NCBI GenBank assembly: GCA_016715205.1
Contig: JADKBC010000011.1
Coordinates: forward strand, 18,638 to 82,637
Length of the DNA stretch: 64,000 nucleotides
Reading direction: 5' to 3'
Source: Holophaga sp.
Lineage (GTDB): Bacteria > Acidobacteriota > Holophagae > Holophagales > Holophagaceae
Below are positions 42,947 through 52,781 of the stretch, one piece after another. Position 1 is the stretch's first letter; every line of letters begins with the position of its first letter. Made by a program: the position numbers and the translations under genes. The notes beneath the pieces were generated by a model that saw nothing but the letters and a program-made list of their open reading frames with translations, had not been told where the DNA came from and made no database searches.

Positions 42947-44416
42947 ATGTTCCCTTGCCGAATAACCACCACCCTGGCGCTGCTGTTTTCAGCACTCCTG
43001 GAGGCCCAAACCACCCCAACGTTTTCGCCTGAAGTGCGTCAGTTCATCTGCGTGGATGCTCCGGTGGTGGCCCTGGTGCACGTACGGGTCGTGGATGGCA
43101 CGGGAGCACCTGCCCAGGAAGATCAGACCTTGATTCTGCGCGATGGCCGCATCCAGGCCATGGGTTCGGCTGCCACCACCCATCCGCCCAAGGATGCCAA
43201 GGTGCTGGACCTCACGGGCCACACCGTGATCCCGGGGCTGGTGGGGATGCATAACCATCTCTTCTATACCGCCTCCATCCACAGCGATGACAAGGGCGCA
43301 GCCATGGCGCCAGGGCGACTCTTCGCGCAGATCGGTTTCACGGCGCCGCGCCTCTATCTGGCCTGTGGCGTCACCACCATTCGCACCACCGGCAGCTTGG
43401 AGCCCTACGCTGATCTCAACATCAAACGCCAGATCGATGAGGGTCGCTTGCCCGGCCCCAAAATGGATGTGACCGGACCTTACCTGGAAGGCCTGGAGCC
43501 CGCCGTGCCGCAGATGCACGCCCTGAAAGGGCCGGACGAAGCCAAGCGTTTTGTGAATTTCTGGGGCGACGCGGGTGTCACGTCCTTCAAGGCCTACATG
43601 AACATCACCCGCGCGGATCTCGGCGCGGCGATCCAGGCTGCCCACGCCCGTGGGTTGAAAGTGACGGGCCACCTGGGGTCGGTGACCTGGCCCGAGGCCA
43701 TGGCCCTGGGCATCGACAATTTCGAGCATGGGCCGGTATTCACGGATACGGAATTCACGCCGGGTAAGGCGCCCGATGCCTGCCCCCCGGTGTCCGCATC
43801 CTGGGGCTCCTGGCTCAAGGTCGATGTGGCTGGGCCTGAGGTGCACGCGCTCATCCAGGCCTTGGTGGCCAAACGGGTGGCCATCACCTCCACCCTGCCG
43901 GTGTTCGAGTTGGGCGTGCCCGGACGACCGCCCTTGCCGCCTCGCATGCTGGCGGCCATGTCCGCCGAATCCAAGGCCAGCTACCTCGCCGCCCGGGCTC
44001 GGGTAAAAGTGGTGCCCAACGGCTCGGCCGAGGTGCTGCTCAAAAAGGAAATGGCCTTTGAACTGGCCTTTGCCAAGGCTGGCGGCCTGTTGCTGGCGGG
44101 CCCTGATCCAACGGGCAGTGGCGGCGTGCTGCCGGGTTTCGGCGATCATCGCGAACTGGAACTGCTGGTAGAGGCCGGTTTCACCCCCGTGGAAGCCATC
44201 CACATCGCCACCGCCAATGGTGCGGCCTTCCTGGGCCGGTTGGATCGCATCGGCACCCTGGCACCTGGTAAACAGGCGGATCTGGTGGTGGTGAAGGGCG
44301 ATCCCTCGCGGCACATTGAGGACATCGAAAACGTGGTGACGGTCTTTAAGGATGGCCTTGGCTATGACTCCGCCAAACTCATTGACGCCGTGCGGGGCCA
44401 TGTGGGGATTCGGTAA
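42947..44416 (+). CDS. Secreted amidohydrolase
   Basis: ATG 42947 has AGGAG seven bases upstream and starts a signal peptide (MFPCRITTTLALLFSALLEA). The protein has the amidohydrolase metal motifs: TVIPGLVGMHNHLF (HxH), TSFKAYMN (possible carbamylated Lys), LKVTGHLG and NFEHGPVF, then LLLAGPDPTGSGG with the catalytic Asp. The C-terminal composite domain has LAPGKQADLVVVKGDP. This is the imidazolonepropionase/prolidase-like secreted subgroup. The substrate (dipeptide, ring amide or other) is unknown. Confidence 0.88.
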   Translation: MFPCRITTTLALLFSALLEAQTTPTFSPEVRQFICVDAPVVALVHVRVVDGTGAPAQEDQTLILRDGRIQAMGSAATTHPPKDAKVLDLTGHTVIPGLVGMHNHLFYTASIHSDDKGAAMAPGRLFAQIGFTAPRLYLACGVTTIRTTGSLEPYADLNIKRQIDEGRLPGPKMDVTGPYLEGLEPAVPQMHALKGPDEAKRFVNFWGDAGVTSFKAYMNITRADLGAAIQAAHARGLKVTGHLGSVTWPEAMALGIDNFEHGPVFTDTEFTPGKAPDACPPVSASWGSWLKVDVAGPEVHALIQALVAKRVAITSTLPVFELGVPGRPPLPPRMLAAMSAESKASYLAARARVKVVPNGSAEVLLKKEMAFELAFAKAGGLLLAGPDPTGSGGVLPGFGDHRELELLVEAGFTPVEAIHIATANGAAFLGRLDRIGTLAPGKQADLVVVKGDPSRHIEDIENVVTVFKDGLGYDSAKLIDAVRGHVGIR

Positions 44417-44459
44417 GGAAGGTGTTCCCACCAGGATTCCTGCAGGAAAAACCCTCGCC

Positions 44460-46091
44460 TTACATCCTTCGCAGAATGAGCAGGGTGCGGTCATCCAGGT
44501 AGGGGGCACCCTGGGAAAACCGGTCCAGGTCGCCAAATAGCTTGCTGTCCATGGCCAAGAGTGGTTCGCTGCGATGGGTGACAAAGAAGTGGGTCAGGGC
44601 CTCCAAGCCGAATTCGTTGCCATCGGGATCGGTGGTTTCGGTGATGCCATCGGTGTACATCATCACCAGATCACCGCCCTCAAGCTGAAGGAGGCTTTCT
44701 CCGTAGGTGTTGTCCCCGAACATGGCCAGGGGCAGGCCCTGGGCCTCCAGGCAGGTCACGGAGCCGTCCCCGCGCAGATGGAGCGCGGGATTGTGCCCGG
44801 CGTTGGTGTAGGTCAAGGTGCCGGTGGCGATATCCAGCAGGGTCAGAAACGCGGTGACGAAACGCTTGCCATCCGTGTGCCGGTACAACGCTTTTGATAA
44901 CTGGCAGGCCAGTTCGCTGACCGAAAGGTGCCGCTCCGTCCAGGCTTCCAGAGTGGCCTGGAGGGAGGCCATGAGGAGGCCTGGCCCCAGGCCTTTGCCG
45001 CTCACGTCCGCGAGGCAGAAGAGCCAGCGGCCATCGCTCCTGGCCCACCATCCAAAGAGATCGCCGGACACCTGGCGGCTGGGCAGGTTGTTGCCGTGCA
45101 CCTCATAGCCCTCGATTTCAGGGGGAAACCCAGGCAACAATCCTTGCTGGATATGGCGGGCCAAATTGAGTTCGTGGTCCACCTTCTTGCGGGCCTGGGT
45201 TTCCTCCCGAAGCCGGGCCTGTTCCAGCTTGGCCACGGCCAAGTGGGCCAGGGTGCTGGCCAGGCGCAAACCTTCCTCATCAAAGGGTGGTTGCGGGGGC
45301 CGGGAATCCAGATAGAGCAGGCCCTTTACAACGCCTTCGTGCTCAATGGGGGTAACAATTGCGGAGGTGATGCCACTCCGCATCAGGGACTCGGAGCCCA
45401 ACTCTGAGTTGTCCCAATGATCGTTGTAGAGCAGGGATTCCTTGCGCTTGATCGCCGCGTCTACCAAGCTGCGCGCCAGCAGAATGGGCCGGTTGCCGTC
45501 GGGCCCGCGGGAGGCTGCGGTGCTGAGGTTGCCCTGGGCATCCAGAATCATCACCGCCGCCCGCCACGGGGTAAGGAGTGTCCAGAGGGAATGCAGAAGG
45601 TGGGCGAAAAGCTCTTCGGGTGGGCTGTCTTCCAGCAGTTCCAGGAACAGGGTCTGGAGCTCCCGGATGACTTTTTTCAGGTGCAGGGTCTCCTGGGTTT
45701 CCTGAACCGCAGGTGCTGGACTTCTCCGTTCCAGCGGGATCACCATGCTGCCGTGGGTGGATGCGTCACCCACTACGTCGATGCGCACCTGGGGGCCACG
45801 GCTCAGGGAGCCCAGCTTCAGGGTTACGGGGCCCACCTGGATTTCGTCATCCTCTTGCAGCGGGCTGGGGCCTGCAATGGGTTTGCCGTTGAGGCAGGTC
45901 CCGTTCCGCGACCCGAGATCCTCCAGGTAGAGGACCCCCTCTCGCATGCTGATCCGGGCGTGATGCCGACTCAGGCTGGCCTCGGTGATGGGCACATCGT
46001 TCTGGGTGGAACGACCAATGGTCCAGGATTGTCCTTCACCGACCAGGGCAATGGGCGCGCTACCGGGAATATTGAGCATCAAGGTTTTCAT
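44460..46091 (-). CDS. FHA-GAF-SpoIIE (PP2C-type) phosphatase
   Basis: From ATG 46091 the 543-residue protein has an FHA domain (IGRSTQNDVPITEASLSRHH, YLEDLGSRNGTCLNG), a central GAF-like domain (about residues 150-310; ITSAIVTPIEHEGVVKGLLY) and a C-terminal SpoIIE/PP2C phosphatase (QVSGDLFGWWARSDG, CLADVSGKGLGPGLL, YTDGITETTD). FHA binds phosphothreonine, and SpoIIE-type enzymes dephosphorylate anti-sigma antagonists. It follows a globin gene by about 40 bases. The combination suggests a signalling module linking a gas- or redox-sensing globin to protein phosphorylation. Confidence 0.9.
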   Translation of the reverse strand: MKTLMLNIPGSAPIALVGEGQSWTIGRSTQNDVPITEASLSRHHARISMREGVLYLEDLGSRNGTCLNGKPIAGPSPLQEDDEIQVGPVTLKLGSLSRGPQVRIDVVGDASTHGSMVIPLERRSPAPAVQETQETLHLKKVIRELQTLFLELLEDSPPEELFAHLLHSLWTLLTPWRAAVMILDAQGNLSTAASRGPDGNRPILLARSLVDAAIKRKESLLYNDHWDNSELGSESLMRSGITSAIVTPIEHEGVVKGLLYLDSRPPQPPFDEEGLRLASTLAHLAVAKLEQARLREETQARKKVDHELNLARHIQQGLLPGFPPEIEGYEVHGNNLPSRQVSGDLFGWWARSDGRWLFCLADVSGKGLGPGLLMASLQATLEAWTERHLSVSELACQLSKALYRHTDGKRFVTAFLTLLDIATGTLTYTNAGHNPALHLRGDGSVTCLEAQGLPLAMFGDNTYGESLLQLEGGDLVMMYTDGITETTDPDGNEFGLEALTHFFVTHRSEPLLAMDSKLFGDLDRFSQGAPYLDDRTLLILRRM

Positions 46092-46131
46092 AGGGATTCC
46101 TGACACCACTGCCGCTGGGAGGGGCGGTTCT

Positions 46132-46545
46132 TCATCCGTTGAAGCGAGAACAGAGGTACTGGATGCCAATGCCCATGACCTTTTCCCAGGCCTGACCAAC
46201 CTCCGGGGCCCAGTGCGGGTCGCAGGCTTGGACGGCCACCAGGAGGCTATCCAGCCAGAGATCGTAGAATTCTGCGCCCACCGCCAACTGGGAGGCGCCA
46301 TGCCGAACGGCCAGGGCATCCAGGTACTCCGGCGGCCCGCTGTCCTCCTGGCGGGCCGCTCGCAGCATCAGGCTGAAGGAGGCGTGGAGCATGGCCTTCT
46401 GTTTCGTGAAATCCGTGTGGGCGAATTTCTCATGCACCTTCGGCGAAGAGGCCAAAAAAACCTCGTAGAACCGGCTGAGAAAGGTGGGATCCGCGGAACA
46501 ACGCTCCAGGCTGGCCCCAAACGTGTGCAGCGTGGCGTCATCCAC
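46132..46545 (-). CDS. Single-domain globin
   Basis: The 137-residue protein has the classical globin pattern: Phe41 in KVHEKFAHTDF as the CD1 phenylalanine, and His82 in AVRHGASQL as proximal ligand on helix F. WLDSLLVAVQACDP and WEKVMGIGIQYL form helices G and H. Such globins bind O2, NO or CO. It starts the globin-phosphatase gene pair on the minus strand. A sensor role is inferred from the partner gene. It could equally be a simple NO-handling protein. Confidence 0.8.
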   Translation of the reverse strand: MDDATLHTFGASLERCSADPTFLSRFYEVFLASSPKVHEKFAHTDFTKQKAMLHASFSLMLRAARQEDSGPPEYLDALAVRHGASQLAVGAEFYDLWLDSLLVAVQACDPHWAPEVGQAWEKVMGIGIQYLCSRFNG

Positions 46546-46736
46546 CGTTCCCCCAGAGCTATGTTGTCCTCACGAACTTATACTTCGGGACCAAGCAGGC
46601 CAAGGGAAAAAAGCGAGTTTTGAGAAAATGTCTCACACGTTCAGGGTTGGCACTATCAAAGCCTCCCCTGCCCGACGTTAGGCGGCTTTGCCTGACTTCG
46701 TGGCTTTCGGTTGATCGTGGGTAAAGAACCCTCGCA

Positions 46737-48422
46737 TTACCGCGTGAGTTTGCGGTACTTGATCCGGTGGGGTTCGAAGGGTTTCAGGCCCAGCACGTCT
46801 TTCCGGTATTCCTCGTACTGGGTGTAGTTGCCGTCGAAGTATTCCACGCGGCTATCGCCCTCGAAGGCCAGAATGTGGGTAGCGAGGCGATCCAAAAACC
46901 ATCGGTCGTGGCTGATGATCACCGCGCTGCCTGCGAAGTTCTCGATGGCTTCTTCCAGGGCGCGCATGGTGTTTACGTCGAGATCGTTGGTGGGTTCGTC
47001 GAAGAGCAGCACGTTGCCGCCGCTCTTCAGCAACAGCGCCAGGTTCAGGCGATTCTGCTGTCCGCCGGAAAGTTCTTTCACCTTCTTCTGCTGGGCGTCG
47101 CCTGTGAAACCGAAGCGGCTGAGCCAGGCCCGGGCGTTCACCAGCTTGCCACCCAGTTCGATCTGTTCGCGTCCATCGCTGATGGCTTCGAACACACTCT
47201 TATCCAGATTCAGGGTTGAGCGGAGCTGATCCACGTAGGTGAGCTTCACCGTATCGCCCATGCGGATCTCGCCCGCATCCGAAGGTTCCTGCCCCGTGAG
47301 CATACGGAAGAGTGTGGTTTTACCAGCACCGTTGGCGCCGATGATGCCCAGGATGCCACCCCGGGGAATTTCGAATTCCAGATTTTCGAAAAGCACCTTG
47401 TCGCCGTAGGCCTTGGAGACGCCTTTGAATTCCGCCACGATGTCGCCCAGGCGGGGTCCGGCGGGAATGTAGATCTCCAGTTCCTGCTCTTTTTCAGCAC
47501 CTTCGGCACCGGCCAGCTTTTCGTAATTGGCGATGCGTGCCTTGCTCTTGGTGTGCTGGCCCTTGGGCGACATGCGGATCCACTCCAGCTCGCGCTCCAG
47601 GGTCTTCTCGCGGCGCTGATCCGAGCGCTCTTCCAGGGCGAGGCGCGCGGCTTTCTGTTCCAGCCAGGAGGAATAGTTTCCTTTCCAAGGGATGCCTTCG
47701 CCGCGGTCCAGTTCGAGAATCCAACCGGCCACATGGTCCAGGAAGTAGCGGTCGTGGGTGACCGCGATGACGGTGCCTTCGTAGCGCTGGAGATGCTGTT
47801 CGAGCCAGGCCACCGTCTCGGCATCGAGGTGGTTGGTGGGTTCGTCCAGCAGCAGGATGTCAGGTTTCTGGAGCAGCAACCGGCACAGGGCCACCCGGCG
47901 CCGCTCACCACCGCTCAGCACCTTGATGGGCGTATCGGGATCGGGGCAGCGCAGGGCATCCATGGCTTGCTCAAGCTGGGCGTCCAGATCCCAGCAATCC
48001 AGCGTATCGATCCTTTCCTGCAGCTCGCCTTGGCGCGTGAGCAGGGCGTCCATGTCCGCATCGGGATCGGAGAACTTATCGGTGATTTCGTTGTATTCGC
48101 GCAGCAACGCGGCCTTTTCGCCCGCGCCTTCCTCCACCACCTCGCGCACGGTCTTGCTTTCATCGAGCTGAGGCTCCTGCTCCAGCATGCCCGTGGTGTA
48201 GCCCTTGGAAAGCACGGCCTCGCCATTGAAGTCGTGATCCACCCCCGCCATGATGCGCAGCACGGTGGACTTACCGGAGCCATTGAGGCCCAGCACGCCG
48301 ATCTTGGCGCCGTAGAAGTAGCTGAGCGAGATGTCCTTGATGACGGGCTTCTGGTTGTAGATCTTGCTGACCCGCATCATCGAGTAGATGATCTCGGGCT
48401 GTTCATTGATGGGCTTGGCCAT
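46737..48422 (-). CDS. ettA: Energy-dependent translational throttle protein EttA (ABC-F)
   Basis: The 561-residue protein has two ABC cassettes: GLNGSGKST with LSGGERRRVALCR, and GANGAGKTT with LSGGQQNRLNLALLL, separated by the ABC-F linker. The arm region and RKDVLGLKPFEPHRIKYRKL at the end match EttA in particular. EttA binds the ribosomal E site and gates entry into elongation according to ADP/ATP ratio. The length is within a few residues of E. coli EttA (555). The gap to the globin gene is 191 bases and holds no clear gene. Confidence 0.95.
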   Translation of the reverse strand: MAKPINEQPEIIYSMMRVSKIYNQKPVIKDISLSYFYGAKIGVLGLNGSGKSTVLRIMAGVDHDFNGEAVLSKGYTTGMLEQEPQLDESKTVREVVEEGAGEKAALLREYNEITDKFSDPDADMDALLTRQGELQERIDTLDCWDLDAQLEQAMDALRCPDPDTPIKVLSGGERRRVALCRLLLQKPDILLLDEPTNHLDAETVAWLEQHLQRYEGTVIAVTHDRYFLDHVAGWILELDRGEGIPWKGNYSSWLEQKAARLALEERSDQRREKTLERELEWIRMSPKGQHTKSKARIANYEKLAGAEGAEKEQELEIYIPAGPRLGDIVAEFKGVSKAYGDKVLFENLEFEIPRGGILGIIGANGAGKTTLFRMLTGQEPSDAGEIRMGDTVKLTYVDQLRSTLNLDKSVFEAISDGREQIELGGKLVNARAWLSRFGFTGDAQQKKVKELSGGQQNRLNLALLLKSGGNVLLFDEPTNDLDVNTMRALEEAIENFAGSAVIISHDRWFLDRLATHILAFEGDSRVEYFDGNYTQYEEYRKDVLGLKPFEPHRIKYRKLTR

Positions 48423-48526
48423 GGGGCTTCCTTTGCGAGTCAGGCAGCGTTCAGTCTATCGCCTGGTACCGGTGCTCCGGGTCAAAGGCGCTCTATGATC
48501 GAAGGAGGTGACTTACCGGGAGGAAC

Positions 48527-48955
48527 ATGAATCAGATTTTGGTCTTCCTGGGCATTGCCGCCGTGGGGAATGCCATCTACCACCTGGGCCAGAAAACCCT
48601 GTCGCCCGGGGCCAATCCCATGGTGCTGCTCATGGCGGTCTATGTCGTGGCCTTTGTTTTCGCAGCGGCCTCGGCGCCCTTCTTTCAAAGCGCGGCGGGA
48701 GTCTCCTGGAAGGCCCAGGTATTCAGCTGGCCAGTGTTGGTGCTGGGGGGTGGTGTGCTGCTCATCGAAATTGGGTTCCTGCTGGCCTATCGCGTGGGCG
48801 GTGGGCTGCAGTGGTCCGGGGTGGCGGTCAACGCTGCTTCAGCCCTGCTGCTGCTGCCGGTGGCGCTCCTGGTTTTTCGGGAGCGTTTTTCCTTGGCCAG
48901 GGGCCTGGGGATTCTTTTTACCCTTGTGGGCCTGGCACTACTGACCAGAAAGTGA
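48527..48955 (+). CDS. EamA-like membrane transporter, half size
   Basis: The 142-residue protein has four to five transmembrane helices: IAAVGNAIYHLGQKTL, LLMAVYVVAFVFAAA, WPVLVLGGGVLLIEIGFLLA and a final FTLVGLALLTRK. The pattern is that of one EamA half, as in small multidrug-resistance relatives and half-size DMT transporters, which act as dimers. The ATG follows a GGAGG. It lies between ettA and a kinase gene, divergent from ettA. Substrate unknown. Confidence 0.75.
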   Translation: MNQILVFLGIAAVGNAIYHLGQKTLSPGANPMVLLMAVYVVAFVFAAASAPFFQSAAGVSWKAQVFSWPVLVLGGGVLLIEIGFLLAYRVGGGLQWSGVAVNAASALLLLPVALLVFRERFSLARGLGILFTLVGLALLTRK

Positions 48956-49014
48956 AGGAATTGCACAGGCTTTCTCCCGATTTGCTACTCTTCCCTTTCC
49001 TTTCGGTCTGAGCG

Positions 49015-51816
49015 ATGGACGACACACGGGCAGTTCCCCAACGAACCCACCTGATGCCAGGGCCCTCTGGAGAAGCCGGAACCCTGGAGGCGGGCAGCTG
49101 GGTGGGACGTTTCAAGGTGGAAGCCATGCTGGGCCAGGGAGGCATGGGCGCGGTGTACCGGGTGTGGGATCCGGTGCTGGAGCGCCATCTGGCGCTGAAA
49201 TCTGTGCGCCTGGGACGGGTGAACGATCCCGCCGCCTTGGAGCGTTTTCGCCGGGAGGCCATGGCCCTGGCGCAGCTGAACCACCCCAATGTCTGCCAGG
49301 TGCACGACTGGGTGGAATGGGACGGCAACGCGTTCATCGCCATGGAGATGATCGATGGGGAGTTGCTTTCGGAGGCCGCGCACCACTTGGATTACCGGGG
49401 CAAGGTGCGGGTGATGCTGGCCATCGCCAAGGCCCTGGAGGCCGCCCATGCCAAGGGCATCGTGCATCGGGACCTGAAACCCAGCAACGTGATGGTGGAT
49501 CCAGCAGGCCAGGTGAAGGTGCTCGATTTTGGCTTGGCACGGTTTGTGGGCCCAGACGAGCCTGCCGACCCCGCCCTAACGGAAGGGACCATGTTGGCAG
49601 CCCCTTCCGAGCAGCCTGAGCTGACCTCCCTGATCCCGGTGTTGACCGAAGAGCCCACCCAGGCACCTCAGGCCTTTTCCCCTGCGCCTGCCCATGTTTC
49701 GGACGGTTCTCTCACTCTGGCGGGTTCCTTCATGGGCAGCCCAGGCTATGCGTCGCCGGAGCAGATGCTGGGGCGCTCGGTGGGTCCAGCCAGCGATTTG
49801 TTTTCCTTCGGCGTGGTGGCCTGGGAACTGCTCCTGGGTGATCACCCCTTCCCAGGCTCGGGCCGAGAGCGCATGTCTGCCACGGTCGCGGGCAAACGGA
49901 AATCCCTGCGTCGCCGCAAACTGCCCAGGGCCATGGCGAACCTGCTCACCAGTCTGCTGGCGCGAAGTTCTGCCCAGCGGCCCACCGCCAAGCAGGTGGT
50001 GGCGGCTTTGGACCGACAGTTGCGGCCCCTGGGAACACCCTGGTGGATCGCTTCGTCCGCAGCGGCGGTGGTCCTGATCCTTGGTGCGGCCTACCTGCTG
50101 TTCGGGCGGGGCATCCTGGCGGATCTGGCCAAGGACCAACCGCCACGCGTGGCGGTAATGCCCATTCGGAACGAGACCGGCGATGCTTCCCTGAACGCCC
50201 AGGTGGAAGTGGGCATGACCGAACTGGTGGGCGCCGCCCTGCGCGATTCGCCCAAGTTGACCGTGGTGGATGCCGAAACCGTAACCCGCACCTTCTCGGC
50301 CTTCCGTCTCGATCCTTCCCGAGCCGTGGATCCTGACAAGCAGAAACAGATCGTCCGGGCGCTGGGTGCCGTTCTTTATTTCCAGGGCAGCGTGAAAGCT
50401 GAAGCGCGGTCTGGCGGCCAGGTGTTTGCCTATTCGTTGTTGGAACCCTCAGGCAAGGTCCGTTTGTCGGGCCAAGTCAACATCCCCGCGGGGCAAGCCT
50501 TTGCGGCCTATTCCTTCGTGGATCCAGCCGTGGGGTCCGTGCTGAGCAAGGTGGATCCCCTGCATTCCGTGCCGCTCCACGGCGCAGCGGTCCCTTCTGA
50601 GGTGTTTGCCCAATACGCGGCGGGCAAGGCGCTGTTTTTGAAGGGTGATTTCAAGGGCAGTGAAAACCTGCTCAAGGTAGCCGCCTTTAGGGCCCCTGCC
50701 TTTTCCGCGGCCGTGGCGGCCTATGCCTCGTGTCTCCGGCGCATGGGGCAGGACCAGGCCCTGCCTGTGGCGAACTGGGCGCTCATGGCCGCCAAGGCCA
50801 CCGGTGATCGGTGGGCTGAGGGCCGTGCCCTGGGCGTGGTCGCCTTCATCGCCAAGGATCACGGTGACTTGGTGGAGGCTGAACGCCTCCGACGCAGCGC
50901 CCTCGCCCTGGCCCAGGCCAGCCGGGATCTGGATGGCGTGACCGTGAACCTCAACCACCTTGGGCTCATCGCCGCCGAGCGGGGCCAGGATGCCGAAGCC
51001 AAGGCCTTCTACGAGCAGGCCTTGAAGGTGGGACAGCAGGTCACAGATAGGCTGTACATCTCCCTGGCCATGAATAACCTGGCCAACCTTGCCTTGAAAC
51101 AAGGCGACCTAAAAGGTGCGGCCGAGCGATACCAAGGCGCCTTGCTCATTCAGCAGGAGATCGGCAATCGTTGGGGTGAAGCCCTGGCCTTGAACAATCT
51201 TGGTGTCACGGCCCTGACCGCCCGTGACCTGATTGGGGCCGAAGGTTTCTTGAATCGGTCGCTGGTCATTCGTCAGGCGGTGGGGGACAAGGTCGGTCAG
51301 AGCACATGCCTGCGCAACCTGGGCATTCTGCAGCAGATGAAGGGGGAGCTCGCCCGGGCGGAAACCTATCATCAGCAGGCTGCGCAATTGGCCAAGGAGG
51401 CCTCGGTGCGGGCCGTGGAGGCGGAATGCCACTTCTGTTTGGGTGAGATTCAGCGGTTGATGGGCCGCTTTCGCCAGGCCCAGGAGGCCTATCAGCAGAC
51501 CCTGGATCTGCTTCCCAAGGGCCTGACCACCGAAGTGCGGAACGCCGCCCAGGCGGCCATGGTGGAATGCGAAGCACGGTTGCCCCAACCCCGCTTGAAG
51601 GACCTGGAAGCCCGGCTGGCTGCCATCGATCCCGCCCAGGCGGATTCACCCTACGTGCATCGGGCCAAGGCCTGGGTTCACTTCAAATCTGGCCGAGCCT
51701 CGGAAGCCCTGGCCGCACTGGAGACCGCCAAGGCCGATCCCCGTCACCAGGCACCCGAAATTCAAGCCGAGTTGTCCGCAACGCGAGCCTTGTTCCTGAA
51801 AGGCACCCAGCGCTAG
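49015..51816 (+). CDS. Ser/Thr protein kinase with TolB-like and TPR domains
   Basis: The 933-residue protein has an intact kinase: GQGGMGAVYRV (40-50), Lys62 in LALKSV, HRDLKPSN (151-158), DFG (171-173) and GYASPEQ (244-250). An insertion of about 60 Pro/Thr-rich residues between DFG and SPE enlarges the activation loop. A transmembrane helix at 344-364 separates it from a TolB/FlgO-like domain (VAVMPIRNETGD) and eight or more TPRs (LNHLGLIAAERGQDAEAKAF and similar). This layout is widespread in Acidobacteriota and Myxococcota kinases. The C-terminal part should lie outside the cytoplasm. Confidence 0.92.
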   Translation: MDDTRAVPQRTHLMPGPSGEAGTLEAGSWVGRFKVEAMLGQGGMGAVYRVWDPVLERHLALKSVRLGRVNDPAALERFRREAMALAQLNHPNVCQVHDWVEWDGNAFIAMEMIDGELLSEAAHHLDYRGKVRVMLAIAKALEAAHAKGIVHRDLKPSNVMVDPAGQVKVLDFGLARFVGPDEPADPALTEGTMLAAPSEQPELTSLIPVLTEEPTQAPQAFSPAPAHVSDGSLTLAGSFMGSPGYASPEQMLGRSVGPASDLFSFGVVAWELLLGDHPFPGSGRERMSATVAGKRKSLRRRKLPRAMANLLTSLLARSSAQRPTAKQVVAALDRQLRPLGTPWWIASSAAAVVLILGAAYLLFGRGILADLAKDQPPRVAVMPIRNETGDASLNAQVEVGMTELVGAALRDSPKLTVVDAETVTRTFSAFRLDPSRAVDPDKQKQIVRALGAVLYFQGSVKAEARSGGQVFAYSLLEPSGKVRLSGQVNIPAGQAFAAYSFVDPAVGSVLSKVDPLHSVPLHGAAVPSEVFAQYAAGKALFLKGDFKGSENLLKVAAFRAPAFSAAVAAYASCLRRMGQDQALPVANWALMAAKATGDRWAEGRALGVVAFIAKDHGDLVEAERLRRSALALAQASRDLDGVTVNLNHLGLIAAERGQDAEAKAFYEQALKVGQQVTDRLYISLAMNNLANLALKQGDLKGAAERYQGALLIQQEIGNRWGEALALNNLGVTALTARDLIGAEGFLNRSLVIRQAVGDKVGQSTCLRNLGILQQMKGELARAETYHQQAAQLAKEASVRAVEAECHFCLGEIQRLMGRFRQAQEAYQQTLDLLPKGLTTEVRNAAQAAMVECEARLPQPRLKDLEARLAAIDPAQADSPYVHRAKAWVHFKSGRASEALAALETAKADPRHQAPEIQAELSATRALFLKGTQR

Positions 51817-51868
51817 CAGCCGGGGATTTCCAGGTCCGTGTTCAGGCTTTTTGAAGATCTGCCGTGTT

Positions 51869-52723
51869 TCAACCCTTTTTCGCCCGAAAGCTCAGCAGGC
51901 GATAGCTCAAGGTCACCTCCAGGGTTTTCAAATCGGCCAAGCCCTGCTGGGCGCTGAAGCGCTCTCCCCGGTAGCTCCCCATCAGTAGATCCTTCAGGCC
52001 CTCTGGATCGAGCACGACCTGGGAGCTCACCACGGTTTCATCCTCCAGTTCGAAGCGGGATTCGAAGGCCGACGTTGTGTTTCCCGCCCGATCGGAATCG
52101 GGCAGAGCGCCAAAGAGGGCACCGCGCAGCTCGACCTGGTCGTCTTCATGTGCCACCACCACGAGCAGATGCCCGCCGGGTGCCAGCAACCGCGCGAATT
52201 CCATGGGGTTCTTTCGCGCGGTGATGGAGGTAATCAGATCGAAGCACCCATCGCCAAAGGGCATGGTGCGGTCGGCATTGGCGACCACCCAACGGGCAAT
52301 GGGGAAGGTCCGGGCGGCCGCCTCGACCGCGGGCGTGGAAATGTCCACGCCCCAGCCTTCAAAGCCGAATGCTTCACAGAGGGCCGCCAGGAAATAGCCT
52401 TCGCCGCAACCCGCGTCCAGTGCGAGGGAACCGGGGGGAAGGTTCCAGGTCGCCACCCGAGCCAGGATGGCTTCGCGCAGAGTGTCCCCCAGTCCGCCTT
52501 CCAGGCAGCGCCGCCGGGCCTGTACCGCAGCTTTGGAATCCCCGGGCCGTTTGGCTTTCCGTTCCTGCACTTGCAACAAATTGCAGTAGCCACTTTTGGC
52601 GCGATCGAAATGGTGCCCCTGGGCGCACACCACCTGGGAAGGCTCCCATCTCAAGGTTTCCGCGCACCCTCGCACAGGGCAGAGCAGCGGGGCGTGTGGC
52701 GGCATCTTTTGGGCATTACTCAA
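51869..52723 (-). CDS. rlmA: 23S rRNA (guanine-N1) methyltransferase, RlmA-like
   Basis: The N-terminal zinc ribbon (LLCPVRGCAETL, then QVVCAQGHHFDRAKSGY) and PGDSKAAVQARRRCLEGG match RlmA, which methylates G745/G748 in 23S rRNA. The methyltransferase domain has LALDAGCGEGYFL as the SAM site and GVDIST. SAM-fold elements run through ITARKNPMEFARLLAPGG. The zinc ribbon cysteines are C-x4-C and C-x3-H. It is encoded on the minus strand and converges with the kinase gene. Confidence 0.85.
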   Translation of the reverse strand: MSNAQKMPPHAPLLCPVRGCAETLRWEPSQVVCAQGHHFDRAKSGYCNLLQVQERKAKRPGDSKAAVQARRRCLEGGLGDTLREAILARVATWNLPPGSLALDAGCGEGYFLAALCEAFGFEGWGVDISTPAVEAAARTFPIARWVVANADRTMPFGDGCFDLITSITARKNPMEFARLLAPGGHLLVVVAHEDDQVELRGALFGALPDSDRAGNTTSAFESRFELEDETVVSSQVVLDPEGLKDLLMGSYRGERFSAQQGLADLKTLEVTLSYRLLSFRAKKG

Positions 52724-52781
52724 CTGGTTTCATCCTTGGCGGGCATTCAAAGCCGTGCCTTCCAGTGTGCGCCCTTTCAGC

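Noticed and set aside
44437..44448. Palindrome TTCCTGCAGGAA between the amidohydrolase and the phosphatase gene
   Set aside because: It is a short perfect palindrome without a loop or U tract, and may be chance. No binding protein can be named.
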